From Sclerotiophoma versabilis (Eukaryota > Ascomycota > Dothideomycetes > Pleosporales > Didymellaceae), in the NCBI GenBank assembly GCA_012274445.1, contig JAAROD010000090.1, positions 992,001 to 1,056,000 on the forward strand: 64,000 nucleotides of DNA, written 5' to 3'. Numbering within the stretch: position 1 is the first letter of the stretch; every line of letters starts with the position of its first letter. Positions 20,959 to 33,191 of the stretch are shown here, piece after piece. The notes under the pieces were generated by a model, which searched no databases, was not told where the DNA came from, and was given only the letters and a program-made list of their open reading frames with translations. The position numbers and the translations under genes are program-made.

Positions 20959-23900
20959 AGGGAGCTCGTGGCAGGACGACTGTCGAGGCTCGATCGAGGC
21001 CGGCTGGTGGGTGGTGGGTGCTGTCGACGGGGACGGCGGGCGGCGCAGAAAGGCGGGGACCTAGACGGAGCGGCAGCGTTAGCAGCGGTACTCTGTTGGC
21101 GGGACGCGTTCGACTGGCAGACAATGGAAGGCGATGGTCAGGGCCAGCGTGCGGCCATTGGCGGCGGCGGGAGGGCACAGTGGAGGGAGGCGGCGTGACG
21201 GGCAACGGGCAACGGGGACGGGCGCCAGCTGGGGGCGGGAGGCGGCGTGGAGAGCAGTACCTGTTACAAAGGAAAGCAGAAAGGCTATTAAAACAGAGAA
21301 GAGAAGGCAACGACGGCGAGCGGGCGCGGAGAGGCTGTCGTGGGTTCGACGGAGATGGCAGCAGTGTACCAAGCCTCCCGAGACGGTGTTCAAGCGTGCA
21401 TTGGACGGTCACTCGAGTCGTGGGCGCGGCGAACGACGGACGGGTCAAGAAGCAAGCAGAAAGGAAAAATATGGAGAGAGGGTGCGCAGGCGGCGGCGGC
21501 GGGTGAAGAGTTGTGAGGTTGCTGCTCTGCCTCCGAAAGAAGGGGGTAGCCTTAGCGTCGTCGACCTCGCGTCCGTGCCACGGGCCCCAGCAGGCCAGTT
21601 CAATAAGCTGCTCTCACGCCAGCCATGATTGTCTGCCCACGGCCGCTGCAATGCGCCCACGGTACGCTCGGTGGGCCGGCGCTGCCACTGCCCTCGCGCC
21701 CGCGACAATGCAGGCGCGTTGACAGCGCGGCGGGCGCGCGCAATTCTCCGGCCTGGCTGCGAGCGCTGCGAGGCTGCACCCACCACGACTTGCAATCGCG
21801 CCGATCGCCCAGGCTGGCTGGCCGTCTACATAGCATTGCACGCTGCCCGCCCGTGGCCTCTTGGAATAGCGTAGAAGCGCCACTGCGCCCGCCGCACGCC
21901 TGCGCTGGGCGACCGTCCTGCCATGTACCCCCAGTCGCCGTCCCCGGCCTATAGGGTGCTCGAGCGCGCCTGGCATTGCGCTGCGCGAGCACCATCCCTC
22001 CACCTCGCTCTGCACTCGTCGCCCTCTGCGTCGCTGCGTCGCTGCGTCGCTGCTTAGCACCCATGAGCTGCAGCGGCCAAGTTTCCGTCCAGCAGCCAGG
22101 GTCCTCCCTGCTGCCGTGTGGAGCGCAGTCCGGCTGCGCGAAGCAACAGCGCACAACTGATGTTCGCGCTCTTCTCACCAACGGGGGCCTTCTCGCGCAT
22201 TCCAGGCTTGCGTTTGCGTCGCCTCAGAAGCATCGCGCCCCGGAAGCAGCCCTGGCCCTGGCCCTGGCCCTATGCCCCAGCACCAAGAGCGCTCGACATC
22301 AGCCATCGATGCTGCGCGCTCCGTGCCTGCCTCTGCTTCTCTGTGCGCAATTGCCGTGCCACTCACTGGCCTCGGTGACGCCAGTGAGGCCAGCCAAAAA
22401 TACACTGCTCGGGCCCCTTTAGCCTCGACCAATACGAGGGGATCCAGTAAACAGCTGCAAAACGGCCTCTGGCGAGAGCAAGCACACACACTGGCCCAAT
22501 GGACCAACTGCAGGCCGCGTCGGGAGGGTCCACGCGGCTGAGCGTTTGCAGCAGATGGTGAGCGCAGGCGGTGGGAGACCGCCAGACCACACGGCGTGCG
22601 AGCTCCCACCGTGGCCTGGATATTGTGACAGGGGTCTCGCCGCTGCCGTGCATACGATAAGGACTCGAACGACGCTTCCGCAAATTCAGACTTCACCGAT
22701 GTGTTGGTACCCCGCTTCGTTGACAGGCCAGCTGCTCTCCTTCACTCAGTCCGAGGCCAACATGACCTCACCGCGGCTCGCGCTTCCGCCATGCATGCAG
22801 CAGCCATCGAGAGCAGCCATCATGGCACGGCATAATCAGGGTCTTCCACCGAGCCCGCTGCACGTCTTACACGCTCGTCAACTGGTCGCGCTCAGTACAT
22901 GCTCCGCGTCTGGCGGGGATAAACAATGCGGCGCTCGCTAACGCGTGGGGGAGCCGCCCGCACCGAGGGAGATGAGATCGTGTTTGATGTGCATTTACCG
23001 TCATCTTGTTTGATTACAAGACTCGCCTGCTCATCCAACTTCTGACCACCTCCTGCCCATCATCTAGTGGCCTGATCCTGACAATCACAGCGTGCTCTTG
23101 GACGTGGCTTCTGTCGCTGTTGCACCATGCAAACTGTCTCCACTGTTTCGTGCAGGACGAGCCAGGATGACGCGACCAAAACGGCTAATTTTGGTCCTCC
23201 CTCCTGCCGCTTTTGATCGCAGAGAACTTCACCGCCAAACCCGTCGTTCGCCTCACGTTTCAAGAGACGTCAGGACTTGGAAGCTGCAGTTAACAGCAGT
23301 CTTATATCGCGCTGCCTCTGCGCAGCCCGCAAACGTTCCTTACATTCTTGCTACCCGCTCGCCCTTGGATGTCCTCAGCTTAGATTTAAGTTTTCGCCTA
23401 GCCAGACAGCCGGGTCCGGGACACATTGGACGCTGTAAACCGTGTGCGTGGTTGCTTTCGCGAACTGGAACTCAACGCTTTGAGCATTCAACTTTTCACT
23501 TCCACCGTTTCTTACATCAAACACAAGAGCAGGACCGAGTGCACACGTTCTCATCAGTGGTCTGATTGTCATTGTCTAGATCTACTCCAGACGCACGCTT
23601 CACACATACCATGAATACCAAATTAAAGGCAGATTCTATTTTGTTTCTGCCATCTCCAAGTCTTGGACGGAATATTGTCGACTTCGGGCCTTTCTGGCCG
23701 CGGAGAACGCGCCTGCTAGTAGCTGTTCTTCTCCACCATCGAACCGAACAACACAGCCAACGGCATCACAGAGCTTTACCGGCTTACTACGCGCTATGGT
23801 GAGGGTTGCCCTGACGCGTAACACTGTACTTCCGCATTGGGTAGTGTACGATACTATGACCTCAGCAACAACAACAACACCCCGCTTCCCGCTTCGGCGC

Positions 23901-25471
23901 ATTTACATTCCTCCGCTCCTTCTACAGCTTTCCGCCAACATGTTTTCAGCTACCTTTGTGGGTCACTCGCTGCACCTGGTCAATCTCCATTGCCATCTCT
24001 TGCTCAACATTTCGCAAGCAAGAAACCCATCCGCACGCTTGCTGTCAGCCGGTGACCCCACCAGCAGGTCCGCCCGATAATGAACCAATCGCTGCTTTAC
24101 CTCCAACACAGGCCACACAATCTAACAAGCCGGCGAGCCCGTTCAACGTTGCGCACAACTGGTGATTGTCGAATAAGGTGTTGGCTCTGCCTGGAAATGC
24201 AACCAATCCCAGGGTTGATTCTTGCAAAATTCGTTGCTGAGGCTCTAGGCCTGATCGACAGGCCCTCGGTCTAGTAGCCGCCACCTGCGGGATCTCAAAG
24301 AACAAGCGCAGCTGGCTGCCGTGGGCCTGGTATGACCGCATGTACGGAGTCCCTCCGTACCATAGGTGCTTTTCGTTGTCTCTGCTCATTCGCGACTACT
24401 GCACCTCATCCGGTCGTCGGCGTTTCAAACATCCCAACGTCGAAGCCGTCCTTCAAATCGGATGACTGGAGATCGAATGCAGTTTCTGCTCACCAATGAA
24501 AGGCATGCTCTGGGCTGACACGTTGAAGTCTGACAAGCCTTAGCCCGTGGAGGTAGTCGCTCTACAACTTGAGATCATCAGTCTCAGCGTTCGTAGAGCA
24601 AGCAACTCGGAACACCGGCAAAACCGCTTCGAAGTTGACTGCACGTCAGGAAGTTGACACTCCAGATCTGCCGTTATTCGACGCAACTTATCTCATTGGC
24701 GCGATCTCAGAAAGCTGCATGGTGTTGGTTCGACACCACATCTACAAGCATTCCATAGTAGGTGCCCCGCCAAACCCCGCCAAACAGATCGAGATCAAGC
24801 ATACCCCGGACAACCTCGTTCCTGATGCGTCCTGACGGTTACTCTCCGTCGCGCAACTTGGTTGAATCCAACAAGATGCCAACACACCCCATCTCAATCC
24901 CCCTTATCCCCTTAAAACCTCCAATCTCCCTTCGACTTGTCATAGCAATTGCACACTGACGTCACAGCTATCAACCACATAAGCCACGGAAGCTGTCAGA
25001 CTCAAAGCTGAGAAACCGTGGTACACACAGGTACCCGGACCCACAATTTCCAGCTTCTTGTCCTTGGTACGACCGTTTCGCATCAGCAACGGTCAGCGGT
25101 CGACAAACTCTCTAGGCGGAGACAGCTGTCGAGTCGCAATCTCCCGCCCGCCTATCGTCGATGAAACGTCGTGTAGCCCTGCTGATCGCGTGCCGCGAGA
25201 TCTTGATAGGGCCCTGCAGTGACGACATGTTGTCGATTGTCATTTGAGGTTGTGTTCTGTTTGTGCCCTGCTGCTACGTGGGAGATCATGGATGCATTGC
25301 TAGGTGGCAAAAATCTGTGATGCACGACAAGCGGTGAGCAAGCCGTACCGTTCGATATTGCCGTAGGTGCAATACTGTTGTAAGCCACCCTGCACAGGGG
25401 ATGCCATTCCATCCAACCAGCAACAGAAAGCACGGATCAAGCCCAGGGCAACGGACTGGGCAAAAAGATGG
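20959..25471. other. Gene-poor 4.5-kb spacer upstream of BNI4
   Basis: The first 2 kb (to ~22.9 kb) are strikingly GC-rich and keep long frames open on both strands by composition alone. The rest is of ordinary composition. No domain, splice pattern or signature supports a protein gene. It may carry a long 5' leader of BNI4 or a non-coding transcript. Confidence 0.5.
24342..24360. repeat. Short perfect inverted repeat
   Basis: GTACGGAG and CTCCGTAC flank a 3-base spacer. The TACGGAG(TA) word recurs at ~26.08 and 36.62 kb. Could be a binding site or a fragment of a transposon end. Confidence 0.5.
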
Positions 25472-25557
25472 CGATGTCCGCAGGGCTCGAACCTACAACC
25501 TTTGGCGAGTTTCAGCGTGAACCGAAAACCAACGCGCTACCATTGCGCCAGGACACC
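25472..25557 (-). tRNA. tRNA-Arg(TCG) with 14-nt intron
   Basis: Cloverleaf read by eye: acceptor GGTGTCC/GGACATC, D stem GCGC/GCGC, anticodon stem TTGGT/GCCAA, variable AGGTT, T arm GTAGG-TTCGAGC-CCTGC, discriminator G. The loop reads TT-TCG-G before a 14-nt intron at the canonical 37/38 site. The body resembles fungal tRNA-Arg(TCG) (TGGCGCAATGGTAGCGCG). Confidence 0.9.
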
Positions 25558-26629
25558 TGTATAAATACTGATTTGATAGAGTTATTGAGAGCTATTGTAC
25601 TTATAACGTATACAAACATACCACGCGCGCTGGCACGGCGTGAACCCACATGTCGAATCCAGTAGACATCTGCTGTGCGTGCATGTTACCCATATCTCCC
25701 AAACAGAAGCTGCTTCATGTTGGCCGAAACATGGTTCGACCGCTAAGCCCAATCAAGAGCACATCACTGAACGCACACGAACCCTGCTTAGATCTTTCAA
25801 TCACACAAATTGGAGATCTATTATCAATCAACACAGTTACCGTAATAAAGAAGCCGTAAGATTGCGTAAAGCAGTAGCGGCTTTGCATAGATAATTGTAA
25901 ATGCAAGGGGTTGTATGAGCTAGCTTTAAGACATTCACATCTTAAACTGCGCGCCAGAGGAAGAAGCTATTGCTTGGGGACGTACTCCTGTACAATCACA
26001 AATGAAGGAAATTTAATACTAATCTGCGTACGTAAAGAAGCTTAGTTACTTGATAGGTGTCTAGGATGTTATTACGGAGTACTTACTAGGATATTATTAC
26101 TTACTCTTAGAAGAGATCTTATAGTAATTATAGCAGAGAAGAGGAAGACAATAAAGCTACCTCGATTAAGGTGCATGGGCCGCTAGTTCTGCTGTAAGTC
26201 TGCAATAGCCTTATCATGATACCACGGATTTGCCAAATCTCAGCTCGAGATTGTGATAGAGACAACGCGAGATTTAGACTTCTAATCCGCAATCGAGCTC
26301 TTTAGTGCATTTTTCCCGCGCATGCCTCGGCACAGCCAAAGTGAACCAACCCAGCCTCGCGTAATTACCGGCGATCCTATTCCGGAGCCCGTTCATTCAC
26401 GCCAAACACGCAAGCCAAGATACGCGCTACTGCAACCAGTCGGGAGAATGAGCATGATCAGGTTACGGCAAGCCTCGCGCCCCAGTTCAAATGTCCGCAC
26501 TATCCCCACACATACGATTCTTAGAGTGCTTTGGCGAGCACGTGACCCACATACGCCCAAACTCTGGTCTCTTCATGCTGGCAAAAACATCACTGCTACC
26601 AACATTTCAAGACTGTCTGGACAGCAAAA
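25558..26629. other. AT-rich gene-free spacer between tRNAs
   Basis: From about 25.9 to 26.2 kb the sequence is AT-rich with many TA steps (e.g. around TTATTACGGAGTACTTAC), as in RIP-degraded repeats. No ORF with coding features. Confidence 0.5.
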
Positions 26630-26717
26630 TGCATCGGCCGGGAATCGAACCCGGGGCTAGCCGAAACTGTCCTGTGAAGGATGGCAACGGCTAATTTTAC
26701 CACTAAACCACCGATGC
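26630..26717 (-). tRNA. tRNA-Gly(GCC) with 17-nt intron
   Basis: Acceptor GCATCGG/CCGATGC, D stem GTTT/AAAT, anticodon stem AGCCG/CGGCT, loop TT-GCC-A then a 17-nt intron, variable AGCC, T arm CCGGG-TTCGATT-CCCGG, discriminator A. All stems pair, including one G-T-free T stem. Confidence 0.93.
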
Positions 26718-27412
26718 GGTTGTTGTTGTTGTTGATGAAGAGTTCAGCTTTAATGATAAATATATTGTCAGTACTGCCACCACAGAGCGGATATCTTTAC
26801 TCCAAAGCCATGCCGCAGGAACAGTTCGTCTGGCTGCGTGTAGCTTCGCAATTGATACCAACACGATCTAATCTAACCCCTGGGTAACTCTCGATACTGC
26901 CGGAGAATCCTCTAGTTTATCTAGCATTGAGTCTGTATCTTGAAGCTCCTCAAGCAGCTAGCGTTTCGTTCGAACTGAGTCTGAGATATTAATACCACAG
27001 CACTTCACAAAATCGTATCAACTTGAGCCTCAAACATTCTCGAGTGGTGTGTGATATTCTCGATGACAAAGTCAGAGTGCTCTGTGACTATCTACCAGAC
27101 TAATTTCAAGCATCCTGTTCGCTTGCGAGATCATCTACCAGTGTTCCTGAATAGAAGTAGATATCATCAGGCTCGATGTTATACTCTGTAGACTATCTGA
27201 ACCAAAGTGTGGAAAGAATAAGACCATAAGTGGGGTGAAGCTCAGCTAAAGCTTACCCCGCTTCAATCAACACCTGAATACAAGATTCAAGATTCACGAT
27301 TTGCTACTTCTTTTGATTATATTCTGTCTAAACCCCTCGTAAATCAGATCATACTCAGCCTGGGTCAATCGTAATCAGGCATACCATCACCTCACCCTGA
27401 GACGTCAACAGC
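26718..27412. other. Gene-free spacer upstream of the dioxygenase
   Basis: Moderately AT-rich. Contains an imperfect hairpin near 27232-27259 (GGGGTGAAGC ... GCTTACCCC). Should include the promoter of the PhyH-like gene. Confidence 0.4.
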
Positions 27413-28354
27413 ATGGCAACACAAACAACCACAACCACAGCCTCAACACCACCCAGCATAAACAATTCAACAACCGACCCATACACAGCAGCCCGCGAAG
27501 CTCTAGACCGCGATGGTTTCGTAATACTCCCAGCATCTCTCTTCCCCTCCTTCGACCTACCCGCCCTACGCAGCGCAGCATCGCGCATGACATCATCCGC
27601 CCGCACAGGAAAATGGCCCTACATCCGTACGCTGCCCAAGCAATTCCCTCCCTGGCCGCAGGACCCCTCAAACGGAATATGGGGCGTGCAGCACCTACTA
27701 CATCCCTCGAATCCAGAGCACGTCCTATTCGCCAAAAGCTACTTCGACCCAGAACTACTTCGATACGTAGCTGCACTGATTGGATGCGGAGAAGAAGACC
27801 ATCTCACAATGGAACTGTACAATATGCTCGTCCGCCCAGACCGGGACTTTGAACTGCGCTGGCACAGGGACGATATCCCTGCGGCTGCTACTGCGGGAGA
27901 GGAACTGCACCGCTTGCGGAAACCAGGGTATCACGCTCAGTGGAATCTTGCGCTCTACGATGATAGCAGTCTGGTCCTTGTTCCTGGGAGTCACAAGCGC
28001 GCGAGGACGGATGAGGAGAGGGCTGCTGATCCGTTTGAATCCAATATGCCGGGCCAGATCACGGTGCAGTTGAAGGCTGGACAGGTTGCGTTTTACAATA
28101 ATAATATCTTGCACAGGGGTGTGTACGATAGTTCGAAGGAGCGGATGACGTTACATGGAAGTATTGGCACAGTTGCAGCAGGAGAGGAGAGAGCAAGGAA
28201 TGTGCTGCAGCATGGTGTTGGAGAGTGGGCGAAGGAGGATGGTTTTGGAGAGTTGGAACCTAATATGAGAGAAAGGGCGTTAAAGATGAGACAGAGTTTG
28301 GTGGAATTGGGGAGCAGGAGTGGTGATGTTGGGTTTTTCTCAAAAGACGAGTGA
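27413..28354 (+). CDS. Phytanoyl-CoA dioxygenase (PhyH)-like oxygenase
   Basis: Fe(II)/2-oxoglutarate-dependent dioxygenase fold; substrate unknown. Single exon, 313 aa, the usual size of fungal PhyH-family proteins. Visible metal ligands: H-x-D in WHRDDIP (~residue 150) and the distal histidine in ILHRGVYDSS (~235), followed by an Arg in SSKERMTLHGS suited to bind 2-oxoglutarate. LVPGSHKR is the typical segment between them. The start at 27413 is the first ATG, followed by a Thr-rich stretch; no targeting signal is obvious. The stop lies 37 bp from the converging DUF3176 gene. Could instead be a secondary-metabolite-type oxygenase, but no biosynthetic gene is adjacent. Confidence 0.88.
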   Translation: MATQTTTTTASTPPSINNSTTDPYTAAREALDRDGFVILPASLFPSFDLPALRSAASRMTSSARTGKWPYIRTLPKQFPPWPQDPSNGIWGVQHLLHPSNPEHVLFAKSYFDPELLRYVAALIGCGEEDHLTMELYNMLVRPDRDFELRWHRDDIPAAATAGEELHRLRKPGYHAQWNLALYDDSSLVLVPGSHKRARTDEERAADPFESNMPGQITVQLKAGQVAFYNNNILHRGVYDSSKERMTLHGSIGTVAAGEERARNVLQHGVGEWAKEDGFGELEPNMRERALKMRQSLVELGSRSGDVGFFSKDE

Positions 28355-28391
28355 GCCTGTGGAGGGTTTCTTTGACAAAGTGCTATGACGA

Positions 28392-30596
28392 CTATGTATG
28401 TGTTGTGGAAAGCTTCCACCCTTGGTCTGTAGCCACCAATTGTACCTTAGTGTTCTTCGATATCTCTACCAGCTCTTTTTGTCGGTTCGTGCTTCCAATG
28501 TCTGCTAGTTTCTGCTGGCTATCATTATCGAACCCGTGAAACAACATGGTCAGCGCGCTCGATTTGAAGTCATGAAACGGAACCTGCATGCCTTCTGGTG
28601 CCCACATCTTGCGCAAGCGCAATTGATCTCGCTTGGCTTGTAACACTACCCAAGCAAAGAACACAAACGTCAGGACGACAACAGCGATTGATTACGTGAT
28701 CCATGGCCACCGCACGTGGATGCACACAGTAGTGTAGTGCACTTCTCCAAGCACTGGTGCACTTCGGAAGGCCGGTCCGTTGTCGCGCATGTAGGTTGTC
28801 AATGCATCGGACACATCCCTGTTGAGTCCGCTGAAATCCTCCAGGGTACCATTTCCAGTTCCAGCATACCATATCGCCAGCAATGGGTCCGGACCAGACG
28901 GTCGTTGTTGTGTAAATGGCTGATCCAGTTGACCGTCGAAGAGCATGTTGAACACGTCGTCAGAAAGCGCTTGAACAGCAGCTGGATACATGGTATATCT
29001 TCCGTAGTTGTCAGCTAGCTGTCCAGCATCATTTGACAGTAGATTTACTTACACGCATTCTGCAGGGACAAGCTGAGTGAACTCGGGTTTGAGATCGTTG
29101 CCGTTGCAAAATCTAGTAATTTGATCGGAGGGTATGTTGTCACAAAGCCCGGAGTGGTCCGGCAATTGCATTGTAGCGTTCTGGTATATCGTGACTTCGT
29201 ATGGCAGCCACTGTTTGTTCGTCTCCAGATCATAACCCATATCCTTGAGGATCTGCTTGTTCGTTTCGCTGACACAGCGAAGATCGGCGACTTGATACTC
29301 CTGGGCCGGTGATTCCACGGCAAATGGTATCATATGCTCGTTTACTAAGGTCTCTTTGAGTGTCGATCTCTCGATCTCTGCCGTATAGGTTTTAATGCAG
29401 GGTAGAACTCTACATGAGTAAGCTGCCCAGCCATGCTCGCCCCCGTCAACTGTGCGTATGATGTCGATTGAAGGCTTTCCTCGGGCCATAAGAGGGATTC
29501 TAACCGCTTCTGTCATTGCATCATACTCCCCATTGAGCACGATTGTCATATTTTTGTATCCGTTGCCGATCTTTCCCCAACTCTTCGAAAGTGTGGCGTT
29601 CCAGGTTTGGACCGTAGTAGTGTTTTTTTCATAGTCAGTAAGAGTCGTTTTAGGTACAAATCCGATGCCAGAGGTCACGTCTTTGCAAGTAGAACAAACT
29701 GCCAAAGAGCTATACTCTTGCGAGAAAGTGCCTACAAAACATACCAGTCAATGTCTAATTCTGCATCACGCAACAAGCTAAAGTAGGCTTCCGCCTCATG
29801 TATTATACGTACAGTTCCCTGTGTCACATATGAAGCCTGCCTGTGGCTTGCTCGATGCGTACAACCCTTGGTAGACCGAATTGCGTAAGCCGTAAGGAAG
29901 ATTGAAATCCTGGTTATAAAAGTTGGTCCTCGGGATCATTGCGGTTTGCTGCTCGTGCACTTGCTTGCAGTCATCGAACGAGACGATCTGCTGCGAGAAA
30001 GGTTCAAGAAACAGAACCAAGATAACAATAGAGGCACCCAAAGATGATACGCTCCAGCCAAAATTTTACCAAAGCAGCGACAAGGCACCCCATGGTCCGC
30101 GACTGGCTTCATCGTGGAGTTCGAGATTGTGCAGAGACTGAGGCGTCTGTAAAGCCGTCCATTTAGTATGACTAATGCCTTCAGCAAGCACTAGACCATT
30201 GGCTGCCTTAATGAGCACACTGAACGCAGCAATGAATGTGTTCACAGTCAGTCCATATGGCCATTGTGGAAGAGGCTTATTGTCGAGAGCCGATAGCGTT
30301 GCTATGATGCCCATCAAACCGCAGGCAACTAGCAAACAACATGCCGCTTCCACCCACCACAAAAAGGTTGATATCTGTAAAACAGACTGAAATGCGCTCG
30401 GGAACTTGACTAGAAGGCCTCGTTTCTTTGATTGAGGCGCTTTGTCCACGTCGTCTTCTGTTCTCGTATAAGTGGGCTGGCTGGCATGTCCTTCAATTCG
30501 ACGAGGCTGAGGACTCTCCATGGAGGATCGAGAGATTTCATCATCTTGAAGAGCGGTATACTCTGGCGAAAAAACATGTGATGGTGCCTGTGGCAT
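28392..30596 (-). pseudogene. DUF3176 membrane protein, broken by two in-frame stops
   Basis: Fungal DUF3176 family, function unknown. Exons by splice signals: 29813-30596, 29053-29731 and 28392-28998. The N-terminal part carries two helices and the family block WPYGLTVNTFIAAFSVLIKA...EGISHTKW and DEASRGPWGAL. Then TAA at 30066-30068 interrupts the frame, which continues in the same phase into the third helix. The ectodomain has family motifs (DTGNCTF, LAVCSTCKDVTS). A second in-frame TAA at 28692-28694 falls at the start of the last helix (after RVRWPWIT), and the frame then runs 90 residues further. No intron can remove either stop and keep phase. Both could be CAA to TAA changes. The start is set at the MPQAPSH methionine; an in-frame ATG 50 codons upstream exists. 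Confidence 0.78.
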
Positions 30597-31504
30597 AATG
30601 GCATTGATGTACAAACACTGAAGAGGGACAGAGAGGAGGAAAGAGATAACGAATGAAAGAGAGAGAAGTGATGAGGATTTCCCCAGAGGACACCGCAAGA
30701 TGTCGTTACGGACCTTGGCGTTGCTGCGGCTTGAATTGGGGGCCATATGCTGTTACTAGGATTGGGTGATCGCACGACAAGGCTGTAACACAGCAACCGT
30801 CGATCCTCAACGAGCTGTGTTTAAGGTTACCCTTCTGACCCGAGAGGAATCACAGGTCAACATGGCGCTGACCCGAAGGAATACCAGTGACGTCCTCTAG
30901 AGTCTTGCCAAGCGCTTGTCAGCAATGGTCGATGTAAGTGCCACAATTGCCATGGATACTTGATTCAGCGCCACCAACATGTAGTTCCTGGACCCCTAAG
31001 AGCACCATATGGCCCCAATTGGAAAATAGTGTGAGTGGGAAGAGAAGGAGTGAAGAAGAGTAGTCGAGGGCACAATAACAGAAGCGAACAAACAGAGAGT
31101 ATCGCGCTTTCCCTCTTGGGATGTACAGTTGCGGAAAAGGCTCATGGCATATCTCACTGAGTAGACCTAAGAGAAGTGGAGGAACTGCGTAGCATACACT
31201 GAAGCTTCCCCATGGTAAAGGGCTCTTTCCAATGGTGTCACTCTATTTTGTTATTGAATTGCAATGGCTCAGGGTTATGATCAAGTCAACAAACGTACGA
31301 TACTCGTAGTTGAGCTTTGTCAAGCGTAAAGGCTCGAGGAACAGTGAAAATTTTGTGTATTCTTTACATTGATGTTTATACTGGACTTATCAAAAGGCGA
31401 TTGCGGGTGTGCTCAGAGCAACACAGCCAAAACATGCCCAGAACTCGTTACACCATACAGTCAGGTTACAGTCTGGATGCTACGAAAAAGGTCTAATGAT
31501 GCAT
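30597..31504. other. Spacer between DUF3176 and CPY genes
   Basis: Tandem leftward genes; contains the promoter side of the DUF3176 gene and the CPY 3' UTR. No further gene seen. Confidence 0.4.
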
Positions 31505-33191
31505 CTACGACTCCCAGAAGTCACCGGCCAACCACCTGTTGACCATCTCCAGGGAAGCCTCAGGCTGGTCGTAGGGGACCATGTGGCCACCGGCGTGCAG
31601 CCTCATGAAGGTGAAGTTGCCGCTCGACTTGACCTCACCAACCTTCTTGCCGTCACCATCAATCTTGAAGTCCTTCATGTCGGCCTTCTTGAACCCCTTC
31701 TGGCCAGGCCACTCGAGAGCCTCAGTCCAGGCCTTGTTACCAAGCCAGTTGCAGATGTAGTCGGCATCACCAGCGTAGACAAGGACGGGGATCTCCTTAA
31801 GGATACCGGGGACAACACGGTGGAAGGGCTTCATCCAATCACCACCGAGCAGGAAGTTACGGTTGATGTCGAAGTTGCAAGACTCATAGTTGCTGACCTC
31901 AGCGCCGACGGCCTTCATGACCTCCTTCTTGTTAAGGTAGCCCTGGATCCAGTCGAGCTCATCGTAGCAGAGAGAGTTGCTGCCGCAAGGCTTGCGAACA
32001 TCATAGACGTTCTGACCAGTACGCTGGTATGGACCAATCATAGCGTTGTTACAGTAGATAGAAGCAGGCACACAGCTCCATACAGACTCAGAGTTGTAGC
32101 AGTTCTCGATCAAGCTGAGGCAGCGGGGCAGAGCGTTGTCCATGGATTTGCAGGTGCTCTCATCCAGTACGGCGGGCCAGCCACCCTCACCACAGGCCAT
32201 CGGGCGGTACTCAGGGTACTGGGTGAGACCATCGGTGAGACCATTGCCGATCAGGACGGACTGGAGGTTGATGTTACGCTTCTTGTGAGAAAGAATCTCA
32301 GAGGCGAAGACAGGGATATAGTGGCCAGCGTACGACTCGCCAGAGATGTGGAAGCTTTGCTTCGAGTACTCCGGAAACTGCTTGAAGAAGAGCGTGAGCA
32401 AGGCATAAACGTCCTTGCCAGCGGCAACTGTGTTGCTGACAGAGCCACCAGAGTATGAGTAACCAACGTTGACGGGCTGATCGAGGAAGATTACGGAAGC
32501 ATTGCTGTTCCACGAATAGTCGTTGTGCTTGATCTTCTGGTCCTTGGTGACGGAAGCGGGACCAAGCTCCATGAACAGACCTGTGAGCGAGCTACATCCG
32601 GGTCCGCCGTTGAGCCAAAGCACTACGGGATCGTTCTTGGGGTCGTTGCGGGACTCGAAGAACCCTGAGAGACAGTTAGAGATTGTGGCAAACCAGGTGG
32701 CCATCAGGGTACTACTCACAGTAGAACAGGTGCTTGTCCTCCTCGTCATCGTCAAGGTAACCGCTGTACTGCTTGACCTTGTCGACGCCGAGAACGCTAG
32801 GGTCGACGTGCTTTGCACGCAGGCTGTAGTTCTCGAGCTTGCCATCGACCTCGCGCTCCTTCTCGCCGTTCTCGTTCTCGACCCAGACGCTCTGGACGTC
32901 GGCACCCTTGACAATGTAGTCCCACTCAGAGTCGTGCTTGCGAGTGTGTGGCTTGGGGTTAGAGAAGAAGGCGGCCTTCTCCATCTGTTCAGGGAACATC
33001 ATGGCGACCTCGTCCCAGATGGCGCGTGCTTCGCCAGTGAGCGACTTGAGGTTCTCTTCAAGGTTATGAAGCGGCTTTGTCCACGAGCTGGTGTCAAAGC
33101 CCTTGAAAGACTCAGGTGCTTTGAGGACCTGCTGCTGCGGGATAGCAGCGGACGCTGCTCCAAAGAGCAGGGCCGAGGTAGCTACCTTCAT
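31505..33191 (-). CDS. PRC1: Vacuolar carboxypeptidase Y
   Basis: Serine carboxypeptidase (S10) of the vacuole, removing C-terminal residues from peptides. Exons 32720-33191 and 31505-32664 give 543 aa. A signal peptide (MKVATSALLFGAASA) leads into a propeptide of about 110 residues. The mature enzyme begins near the YSGYLDDD segment, followed by WLNGGPGCSSLTG. The catalytic triad is visible: Ser in GESYAGHY (~267), Asp in YAGDADYICN (~456), His in HAGGHMVPYDQPE (~517). Many cysteines and N-glycosylation sequons (e.g. NFTF) fit a secretory protein. The intron lies inside LFYWFFES, with gtgagt...ctctcag borders. Divergent from SDO1. Confidence 0.96.

Noticed and set aside
21600..22181. Leftward 193-codon frame and several overlapping frames on both strands
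   Set aside because: High GC content keeps all frames open here; composition is Arg/Ala/Pro-rich in every frame and no motif is seen.
29996..30069. Intron that would remove the first DUF3176 stop
   Set aside because: The nearest acceptor gives an 18-nt intron. The next one (ctcgcag) removes a conserved helix and breaks the frame.
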